From Bacteroidetes bacterium GWF2_33_38 (GTDB lineage: Bacteria; Bacteroidota; Bacteroidia; Bacteroidales; GWF2-33-38), in the NCBI GenBank assembly GCA_001769505.1, contig MEOF01000065.1, forward strand, positions 1-64,000: DNA of 64,000 nt, read 5' to 3'. A model generated the notes under the pieces. That model saw nothing but the letters and a program-made list of their open reading frames with translations, was not told the origin of the DNA and ran no database searches. Made by a program: the position numbers and the translations under genes. Below are positions 56,512 through 64,000 of this stretch, in pieces. The stretch's first letter is position 1; each line of letters begins with the position of its first letter.

Positions 56512-58014
56512 ATGAAAAACAATTTATTTTTAGTTGTTTTATTTGCTTTAATTATAGCAAGTTGCAACAATAATCAAGAAACAGAAAATCACGAAGAACA
56601 CGAAGAAGCAAAAGTTCAATTTACAGCATATAGTGAAGAATTTGAGGTTTTTGCCGAAGCCGATGTTTTTGTTGTTGGAGACACATCAAATGTTTTATCG
56701 CATTTTTCGCATTTACCAAGTTTCAAAGCTTTAGAAAACGGAAGTATGACTATTCGTTTAATTGTTAATGGAAAAGAAGTTAATCAAACATTAGATAAAC
56801 CAACACGAAAAGGAATTTATAGTTTTGATATAAAACCCGAAACCATTGGAACAGGAAATATAATTTATAGTATTCAAACTGAAGTTGGAAAATTTCAAGT
56901 AATTGTTCCTCAAGTTACTGTTTATGCTTCAAAAGAAGAAGCCGAAGAAGCATCAAAAAAAGTTGTAATTTCAAAAACAAACACTGCGGTTTTTACCAAA
57001 GAACAATCGTGGAAAATTGATTTTGCAACTGATTTTCCTAAAACAGAAGCATTCGGACAAGTTATTAAAACTACCGCACAAATTCAATCATCACAAGCCG
57101 ACGAAATTATTCTTTCGGCAAAAACAAATGGAATTGTAATGTTTTCAAACTCTTCGGTTTTAGAAGGAAAAGACGTTTCAAATGGTTCGGTTTTATTTTC
57201 AATTTCGAGTAGCGATTTAGCTGATAATAATATTTCGGTTCGATACAATGAAGCAAAAAATAATTTTGAAAAAGCAAAATCAGAATACGAACGAGCAAAA
57301 GAACTTGCAAAAGAAAAAATTGTGTCAGAAAAAGATTTGATTTCGGCAAAAAATCAATTCGATAATTCAAAAGCAATTTATGACAATTTGAATAAGAATT
57401 TCAGTTCAAATGGACAAAATATTTCAAGTCCAATGTCAGGTTTTGTGAAACAAATATTTGTAAAAAATGGAGCATATGTTGAAGCAGGACAACCAATTGT
57501 AAGCATTTCGCAAAACAAAACGCTAATTTTAAATGCCGAAGTTCAACAAAAATATTCGTCAATATTGGGTACTGTAATTTCAGCAAATATTCGCACATTG
57601 GAAGATAACAAAACCTATTCTCTTGAAGAATTGAACGGAAAAGTTTTATCCTTCGGAAAATCAACAAATGCTGACAATTATTTAATTCCAATCACATTGC
57701 AAATCGACAATAAAGGAAGTTTTACTTCGGGCGGATTTGTTGAAATTTATTTAAAAACATTAACCAATTCAGAAGCTTTAACCGTTCCAACAAGTTCATT
57801 GCTCGAAGACCAAGGAACTTACTTTGTTTATGTTCAAATTACACCTGAACTTTTTGAAAAACGAGAAGTTAAAATCGGCGTAAACGATGGTTTACGAACT
57901 GAAATCAAAAATGGAATTAAAGAAAACGAAAGAATTGTAACTATGGGAGCAATTCTCATAAAACTTGCTCAAGCAACAGGAACTTTAGACGCTCATTCGG
58001 GACACGTTCATTAA
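56512..58014 (+). CDS. CusB-type RND efflux periplasmic adaptor
   Basis: Lipobox IIASC; HlyD-like core ISSPMSGFVKQIFVKNGAYVEAGQPIVSIS; upstream of CusA-type permease. Confidence 0.9.
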   Translation: MKNNLFLVVLFALIIASCNNNQETENHEEHEEAKVQFTAYSEEFEVFAEADVFVVGDTSNVLSHFSHLPSFKALENGSMTIRLIVNGKEVNQTLDKPTRKGIYSFDIKPETIGTGNIIYSIQTEVGKFQVIVPQVTVYASKEEAEEASKKVVISKTNTAVFTKEQSWKIDFATDFPKTEAFGQVIKTTAQIQSSQADEIILSAKTNGIVMFSNSSVLEGKDVSNGSVLFSISSSDLADNNISVRYNEAKNNFEKAKSEYERAKELAKEKIVSEKDLISAKNQFDNSKAIYDNLNKNFSSNGQNISSPMSGFVKQIFVKNGAYVEAGQPIVSISQNKTLILNAEVQQKYSSILGTVISANIRTLEDNKTYSLEELNGKVLSFGKSTNADNYLIPITLQIDNKGSFTSGGFVEIYLKTLTNSEALTVPTSSLLEDQGTYFVYVQITPELFEKREVKIGVNDGLRTEIKNGIKENERIVTMGAILIKLAQATGTLDAHSGHVH

Positions 58015-58036
58015 TTCACAATTTAAAATTTCATTT

Positions 58037-61000
58037 ATGTTAAATAATATTATAAAATTTTCACTGAACAATAAGTATTTCATTTTACTTTCTTCGGTGG
58101 TTTTGGTGGTTTTCGGGATGAGAACGGCCTCAAATATGGACGTTGATGTGTTTCCCGACCTCACTGCACCAACAGTTGTTGTAATGACAGATGCACACGG
58201 AATGGCTTCAGAAGAAGTTGAAAAATTGGTAACTTTTCCAATTGAAACTGCAGTAAATGGAGCAACCGATGTTCGTAGAGTTCGTTCAGCATCTTCACAA
58301 GGTTTTTCATTTGTTTGGGTTGAATTTGATTGGGGAACCGACATTTTCAAAGCTCGACAAATTGTAAGCGAAAAACTTATCAGCGTTAGCTCGCAAATGC
58401 CTTTGGGTGTTGGTCAACCTGCACTTGCTCCACAATCGAGTGTGATGGGCGAAATTTTCTTTATCGGAATGCAAGCTGACAGCACAAGTATGATGGATTT
58501 TCGAACAATTGCCGAATGGAATGTGAAACCGCTAATTCTCGCAACAGGCGGAGTTTCGCAAGTTACAATCATTGGTGGCGATTACAAACAATATCAAGTT
58601 TTGGCAAATCCTCAAAAAATGAAATTTTACAAAGTTTCTATGAGCCAATTAGCCGAAGTTTGTAAAGGAATTAGTCAAAATTCAACAGGTGGAGTTGTTC
58701 GTCAATTTGGTAATGAATATGTTGTTCGAGGAATTGCACGAACTTCAGATTTAGAAGCTTTGGGAAATTCTTACGTAACATCAAACAACAATAAACCAAT
58801 TAAAATTAATGATGTTGCCGATGTAATTATTGGAAGTGCTCCAAAAATGGGTTACGCTTCCGAAAATGCAAAACCTGCAATTATTGTTTCAATTTCTAAA
58901 CAACCAAATGCAAACACGTTGGATGTTACGCAAAGAATAGAAAAAAATCTAACAGAATTAAGAAAAACTTTACCAAAAGATGTGGTTGTTGATACAAAAA
59001 TATTCCGTCAAGCGGATTTTATAGAAACATCGGTTAATAATGTGCAAGGAGCACTAATGGAAGGCGGAATTTTTGTAATCATAGTTTTATTTGTATTTCT
59101 TGGAAGTTTTCGAACAACCATTATTTCTCTTTTAGCAATTCCACTTTCGTTGCTTGGAGCAATTTTGGTTATGAAAATGTTCGGAATGACAATAAACACA
59201 ATGAGTTTAGGCGGAATGGCAATTGCAATTGGTTCTTTGGTTGACGATGCAATTATTGATGTTGAAAATGTGTATAAACGATTGAGACAAAATCGTTTAA
59301 AACCCGAAAATGAAAGAGAAACATCGTTTACTGTTGTTTTTGAAGCATCAAAAGAAATTAGAGCATCCATTTTAAATGCAACATTAATAATTATGGTTGC
59401 TTTTTTACCGTTATTTTTCCTTTCGGGAATGGAAGGTAGAATGTTGCAACCACTTGGAATTTCATTCGTAGTTTCATTATTTGTATCGTTAATTGTCGCG
59501 ATGACGTTAACTCCGTTATTGTCAAAAATGTTACTTTCAAACGAAAAATATCTTGCAAAAAATGAAAAAGAAAAATGGTTGGTTCGCAAACTTTCATTCT
59601 ACTACGAAAAATCACTTGAGTGGACTTTAAATCGCAAAAAATTAGTAATATTTTCAACTCTTGGATTATTTATAATTTCGTTAATTGCCTTTTCAACTTT
59701 TGGAAGAAGTTTTTTGCCCGAATTTAACGAAGGAGCATTAACACTTTCAGTTATCTGTAAACCAGGAACTTCGCTCGAAGAAAGCAATCGATTAGGAAAT
59801 TTGGTTGAAACCGAACTTTTATCAATTCCTGAAATTTCAAGCACAGCTCGAAGAACAGGACGAGGCGAACTTGACGAACATTCGCAAACTACAAATAGTG
59901 CCGAAATTGATGTGAATTTTCAATTAAAAGAACGAAGTCAACAAGAATTTTTAGCAGAAGTTCGTGAAAATTTAGCTCGAATTCCAGGAATTGCAGTTAC
60001 CGTTGGTCAACCGCTTGGACACAGAATTGACCACATGTTATCGGGAACTCGTGCAAATATTGCAATAAAACTTTTTGGAACCGATTTGAACAAAATGTTT
60101 TCGGTTGGAAACGAAATTAAAAGTTCAATTGTTGATATTGAAGGTTTGGTTGATGTAAATGTTGACCAACAAGTTGAAATTCCGCAAATTCAAATTCGAG
60201 CAAATCGTGATATGTTGGCTCAATATGGAATTACAATTGAACAATTTAACGAATTTGTTGATATTTCGTTTGGTGGCGAAAAACTTTCGGATATTTACGA
60301 AGGTCAACGAAGTTTCGATTTGGTTTTGCGTTTAAACAAAGATTATACTGAAACTATGGATGGAATTCGTTCGGCTTTAATTGAAACGCAAGATGGAAAA
60401 AAAGTTCCGTTGGAACAAGTTGCCGATATTGTTTCGGTTTCGGGACCAAGTTCAATTAGTAGAGAAAATGTTCAACGTAAAATTGTGATTTCGGCAAACG
60501 TTGCTGAACGCGATTTGAGAAGCGTTGTAAAAGATATTCAGAACAATATCAATACAAAAATTAATTTGCCCGAAGGTTACAGAATTGAATACGGCGGACA
60601 ATTTGAAAGCGAAGCAAAAGCATCTCAAACATTGATGTTAACATCAATTATTGCGTTGATAATCATCTTTTTATTGTTGTTTCAAGAATTTAAAGATTTC
60701 AAATTGGCAGGAATTATTTTGTTGAATTTACCTTTGGCTTTAATTGGAGGAGTTTTTTCAATTTGTGTAACATCGGGTATTTTAAGCATTCCTGCAATCA
60801 TTGGTTTTATTACACTTTTTGGAATTGCAACTCGAAACGGAATACTTCTAATTTCCAATTATCAACGATTGCAAATGACAGGAATTTCATTGTATGAAAC
60901 CGTTACAAAAGGTTCGTCAGACCGTTTAAATGCAATTTTAATGACCGCTTTAACAGCTGCACTCGCATTAATTCCATTGGCATTAAAAGGCGATTTGGCA

Positions 61001-61138
61001 GGAAACGAAATTCAAAGTCCGATGGCAAAAGTAATTTTGGGAGGTTTGCTAACATCAACATTGTTAAACATTTACATTGTTCCAATAGTTTATAGCATTT
61101 TATTTAATCGTGGAATAATTAAAAAAGAAAAAATATGA
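58037..61138 (+). CDS. CusA/CzcA-type heavy-metal RND efflux permease
   Basis: MDVDVFPDLTAPTVVVMTDAHGMASEEVEKLVTFPIE...GSLVDDAIIDVENVYKRLR, 1033 aa. Confidence 0.96.
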   Translation: MLNNIIKFSLNNKYFILLSSVVLVVFGMRTASNMDVDVFPDLTAPTVVVMTDAHGMASEEVEKLVTFPIETAVNGATDVRRVRSASSQGFSFVWVEFDWGTDIFKARQIVSEKLISVSSQMPLGVGQPALAPQSSVMGEIFFIGMQADSTSMMDFRTIAEWNVKPLILATGGVSQVTIIGGDYKQYQVLANPQKMKFYKVSMSQLAEVCKGISQNSTGGVVRQFGNEYVVRGIARTSDLEALGNSYVTSNNNKPIKINDVADVIIGSAPKMGYASENAKPAIIVSISKQPNANTLDVTQRIEKNLTELRKTLPKDVVVDTKIFRQADFIETSVNNVQGALMEGGIFVIIVLFVFLGSFRTTIISLLAIPLSLLGAILVMKMFGMTINTMSLGGMAIAIGSLVDDAIIDVENVYKRLRQNRLKPENERETSFTVVFEASKEIRASILNATLIIMVAFLPLFFLSGMEGRMLQPLGISFVVSLFVSLIVAMTLTPLLSKMLLSNEKYLAKNEKEKWLVRKLSFYYEKSLEWTLNRKKLVIFSTLGLFIISLIAFSTFGRSFLPEFNEGALTLSVICKPGTSLEESNRLGNLVETELLSIPEISSTARRTGRGELDEHSQTTNSAEIDVNFQLKERSQQEFLAEVRENLARIPGIAVTVGQPLGHRIDHMLSGTRANIAIKLFGTDLNKMFSVGNEIKSSIVDIEGLVDVNVDQQVEIPQIQIRANRDMLAQYGITIEQFNEFVDISFGGEKLSDIYEGQRSFDLVLRLNKDYTETMDGIRSALIETQDGKKVPLEQVADIVSVSGPSSISRENVQRKIVISANVAERDLRSVVKDIQNNINTKINLPEGYRIEYGGQFESEAKASQTLMLTSIIALIIIFLLLFQEFKDFKLAGIILLNLPLALIGGVFSICVTSGILSIPAIIGFITLFGIATRNGILLISNYQRLQMTGISLYETVTKGSSDRLNAILMTALTAALALIPLALKGDLAGNEIQSPMAKVILGGLLTSTLLNIYIVPIVYSILFNRGIIKKEKI

Positions 61139-62310
61139 AAACTTTAATATTAATAATCAGCATAACAGCATTCAGTTTAAGTTTATTTTCACAAAGCAAT
61201 ATTGATAAAGTTTTGGCAGAAATTGAACAAAACAACACTTCGCTTCAAGCATTTAGAAAAAGCGTAGATGCTGAAAAAATCGGAAATAAAACCGATATTT
61301 ATTTACAAAATCCCCAAATTGCATTTAATTATTTGTGGGGAAGTCCGTCGAATATTGGAAATAGAAAAGATTTAAACATAACTCAAACTATTGATTTTCC
61401 AACGGTTTATGCATATAAAAATCAAATTTCGGATTTAAAAAACGAGCAAAGCGAACTCGAATATCAAAAACAATTGAAGTCAATAAAACTGAACGCAAGT
61501 TTAATTTGTGCCGATTTAATTTACTCAAATGCTTTGTATTTTGAACTTTCAAAACAAATGAAAAATGCCGAAAGCATTGCAAATTCATACAAAATTAAGT
61601 TTGAAAAAGGCGAAATAAACATTTTAGAATTCAACAAATCGCAATTGAATTTATTAAATCTAAACAAAGAACTTCAATCGATTGAAATTGAACGAAATAC
61701 ATTACTTGCAGAATTAACACAAATTAATGGGGGAAAAGCAATTGATTTTTCTGAAAAAGAGTTTCAAACTGCCGAAATTCCTGCCGATTTTGAACAATGG
61801 TATGTTTTGGCTGAACAGAATAATCCAACATTTAGTTGGTTGAAAAAAGAAATGGAAATTAGTCAAAAACAAGTTGGATTGAACCGAGCAATGAGTTTTC
61901 CAAAATTTCAAACAGGATATATGAGCGAAAATGTTGTTGGTCAGCAATTTAATGGCGTTACAATTGGTTTGACAGTTCCTTTGTGGGAAAATAAAAACAA
62001 AGTGAAATTTGCAAAAGCAAACATATTGGCTTTAGAAAGTATTGAATTGGACAATAAAACTCAATTCTATAATCATCTTAAAGCATTGCATACCAAAACA
62101 ATAGCTTTACAAAAAAATGTGAATGATTTTCGTTCAAACATTAAAACTTTCGATAATTCGGAATTATTGAAAAAAGCTTTAGATGCTGGTGAAATTTCGT
62201 TGATTGATTACATTTTTGAACTTTCATATTATTACGAAAGTTTAACAAAATTGCTTGAATTAGAAAAAGATATGAATAAAACTTGGGTTGAATTAAATCA
62301 ATATAAATAA
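61135..62310 (+). CDS. TolC/CusC-type outer-membrane efflux protein
   Basis: Overlaps the permease stop; NPQIAFNYLWGSPSNIGNRKDLNITQTIDFPTVYAYK...SFPKFQTGYMSE. Confidence 0.9.
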   Translation: MKTLILIISITAFSLSLFSQSNIDKVLAEIEQNNTSLQAFRKSVDAEKIGNKTDIYLQNPQIAFNYLWGSPSNIGNRKDLNITQTIDFPTVYAYKNQISDLKNEQSELEYQKQLKSIKLNASLICADLIYSNALYFELSKQMKNAESIANSYKIKFEKGEINILEFNKSQLNLLNLNKELQSIEIERNTLLAELTQINGGKAIDFSEKEFQTAEIPADFEQWYVLAEQNNPTFSWLKKEMEISQKQVGLNRAMSFPKFQTGYMSENVVGQQFNGVTIGLTVPLWENKNKVKFAKANILALESIELDNKTQFYNHLKALHTKTIALQKNVNDFRSNIKTFDNSELLKKALDAGEISLIDYIFELSYYYESLTKLLELEKDMNKTWVELNQYK

Positions 62311-62318
62311 TTAACATT

Positions 62319-62447
62319 ATGGCTATAAAAATTTATATATTATCGTTTCTTATAATCTATTTTTTGGTAGTATTTTTACTCCCATCAACTCGTGTAAAAC
62401 GTAGAACAGGTATTAATCCATATGTTAAAAAAAACACTTTTGTGTGA
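62319..62447 (+). pseudogene. N-terminal remnant of an isoprenylcysteine-carboxylmethyltransferase-like membrane protein
   Basis: MAIKIYILSFLIIYFLVVFLLPSTRVKRRTGINPYVKKNTFV*: TM segment + R-x-x-TGINP motif, then stop. Confidence 0.45.
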
Positions 62448-62538
62448 ATGTCTCATAAATTTTTTGAAACTTTAAAAATGAAATGAAAATAAAAAATGCA
62501 ACATGTATTTTTATAACATATTGCATTTTTATAATCTG

Positions 62539-62612
62539 TGGAGAATAGCGGAATCGAACCGCTGACCTTTTGACTGCCAGTCAAACGCTCTAGCCAACTG
62601 AGCTAATTCCCC
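62539..62612 (-). tRNA. tRNA-Ala (anticodon GGC)
   Basis: Minus strand GGGGAATTAGCTCAGTTGGCTAGAGCGTTTGACTGGCAGTCAAAAGGTCAGCGGTTCGATTCCGCTATTCTCCA; stems and T-loop GTTCGATTC intact; CCA not encoded. Confidence 0.93.
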
Positions 62613-62686
62613 AAACTTAAAAAGAGCGAGTCAAAGATAATAAAAATTCGATTCTGTAAAACAGTCTTTTTACGCAAACACAAAAA

Positions 62687-63373
62687 TTAATCGTCGTCTT
62701 CTTGAATCGTAGCTCTATCGGTAGAATTCATTACCGTATTTTTTTCGTAAAAAAACACATTGATTTTTGCTGTATCTTTCAAAAAGTTGATTTTTCCAAT
62801 TTGAATACGGCTTACTTTTTGACCAATTCGTTTTTCCAAATCGGCAATTAATTCGTTCCGCTTTTCAGGTACAATCAAATCAATTTTTTCGTATATTATT
62901 TCGCGGCTTGATTCATGGTTTAATAACCAAACCTTTTCTAATATCCAAGTAATAGCAATAATTGCTGCGTTTGTGAATACGATTTCCGAAATGCTTATTT
63001 TTTTATTAGCAAGAGCATTAATTACCGAAACGCCAATTATTATGAATAAATAGGTCATTTCTTTTATTGGCATGGTGTCGGTTCGGTAACGAATAATACC
63101 AAAAATAGCGAACAATCCTAAGGCAAAGCCCAGTTGTAATTTAACATTGTCGAGCAAGAAGCAAAGTAAAAATACAGTAGTGCTTATTAAAATGTAAGTA
63201 AACAAATAATCTTTTCGCTTTGCTACCGAATAGTATAAAACACGCACAATGATAAATGTTACTAAAAAGTTGAACGAAAATCGTAAAACGAGTTTGATAA
63301 AATCTTCTGAATTTACTAAATCCATTCCGAAAAAGTCGAAGTTGGCGAATAAAGGCGTAATAGTACTAAGCAT
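62687..63373 (-). CDS. DUF4956 family membrane protein
   Basis: Multi-TM; LGLFAIFGIIRYRTDTMPIKEMTYLFIIIGVSVINAL. Confidence 0.92.
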   Translation of the reverse strand: MLSTITPLFANFDFFGMDLVNSEDFIKLVLRFSFNFLVTFIIVRVLYYSVAKRKDYLFTYILISTTVFLLCFLLDNVKLQLGFALGLFAIFGIIRYRTDTMPIKEMTYLFIIIGVSVINALANKKISISEIVFTNAAIIAITWILEKVWLLNHESSREIIYEKIDLIVPEKRNELIADLEKRIGQKVSRIQIGKINFLKDTAKINVFFYEKNTVMNSTDRATIQEDDD

Positions 63374-63998
63374 TTTCTATTTTATTTATGGTTAATAATC
63401 TTGGTTTAAAACTGTTTTTCTTAATGTCTGGATTTAAATATACCATTCCTAAACAGTATTTACTTAAGCCTGACGGATATATTCGTAAGTTTTTTAAAAT
63501 CTCGGTGATTTTTGATTCGGTCGAAAATTTATCTCGTTTAATTTCGATAATAGCTAAATTCGAGCCCGCATGCTGTAAATCGAAACCCGAAAATGAAATT
63601 TTTGAGTCAATTGTTAAACGCTGGTCAAGTTTTTTGTTTACCAATGTAATTCGCGAGAATACATTTGAAACCGAAACTTTTAATTCGTCGGCATTAAAAG
63701 GAGTTCTTTCTTTTATGAAGGCTTTTCCGGCTTCAGAATATATTTCGTTAACCGAGTTTTGTGGAATTCGTTTTTTGATTGTACGACCTTTGTTTGATTT
63801 AAATTTTACCTCAAGAAAGCCAACATTATCATTTTTGTAAAATCGATGACGAATTTTATATCGGTTTTGTTTTCCGTTGTGATGCGAAATATACATATTA
63901 AAATCACTCGTGTCGAAATACGAAGTAATATATTCTTGAATTCGTTTATTTTTTATTTCGAGAACAAAAAAACTATCCTTAATACTTTCGAGAATCAA
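63366..63998 (-). CDS. VTC-domain polyphosphate polymerase-like protein (may extend past window end)
   Basis: YFDTSDFNMYISHHNGKQNRYKIRHRFYKNDNVGFLEVKFKSNKGRTIKKRI, paired with DUF4956. Confidence 0.88.
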   Translation of the reverse strand: MILESIKDSFFVLEIKNKRIQEYITSYFDTSDFNMYISHHNGKQNRYKIRHRFYKNDNVGFLEVKFKSNKGRTIKKRIPQNSVNEIYSEAGKAFIKERTPFNADELKVSVSNVFSRITLVNKKLDQRLTIDSKISFSGFDLQHAGSNLAIIEIKRDKFSTESKITEILKNLRIYPSGLSKYCLGMVYLNPDIKKNSFKPRLLTINKIENA

Positions 63999-64000
63999 AG

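Noticed and set aside
59008-59589. 193-aa antisense ORF within the RND permease
   Set aside because: Shadow of a conserved CusA/CzcA coding frame.
1-64000. CRISPR array, rRNA operon, prophage or IS transposase
   Set aside because: No regularly spaced direct repeats, rRNA-like sequence, phage structural genes or transposase ORFs were seen.

Overview
64 kb AT-rich chromosomal window from a Bacteroidota-type bacterium. The lineage call rests on T9SS C-terminal sorting domains, SprB repeats, DUF4270, TAnnTTTG-type promoters, and the panC/GT5/DUF4270/glmS neighbourhood. Most of it is ordinary housekeeping sequence: hisS, obgE, adk, hpt, purE, radA, panC/panD, rfaE2-like, glmS, dapF, degP-like, rpoD, yicC, gmk, nadD, PiT/DUF47, and tRNA-Ala(GGC). 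Between these sit accessory islands: a HigB/HigA-like toxin-antitoxin pair, a 12-repeat SprB giant protein, a TonB receptor plus nucleoside-hydrolase/FmdE fusion operon, and a Spy/HMA-AraC/CusBA-TolC heavy-metal cluster. The observations most worth follow-up are: (1) an integrase-less, integron-like cassette (about 9072-10331) carrying a glycine-rich collagen-like gene between two attC-like palindromes of 131 and 133 bp, whose predicted circle junction restores a perfect 11-bp complementarity; (2) a 19-bp tandem repeat (4 copies) inside a signal-peptide coding region, where only the 1-copy state gives a full-length secreted protein, suggesting phase variation or a recent inactivation; (3) a nucleoside-hydrolase + FmdE-like fusion behind a promoter overlapped by a 27-bp dyad operator. 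No CRISPR, rRNA, prophage or transposase was found.
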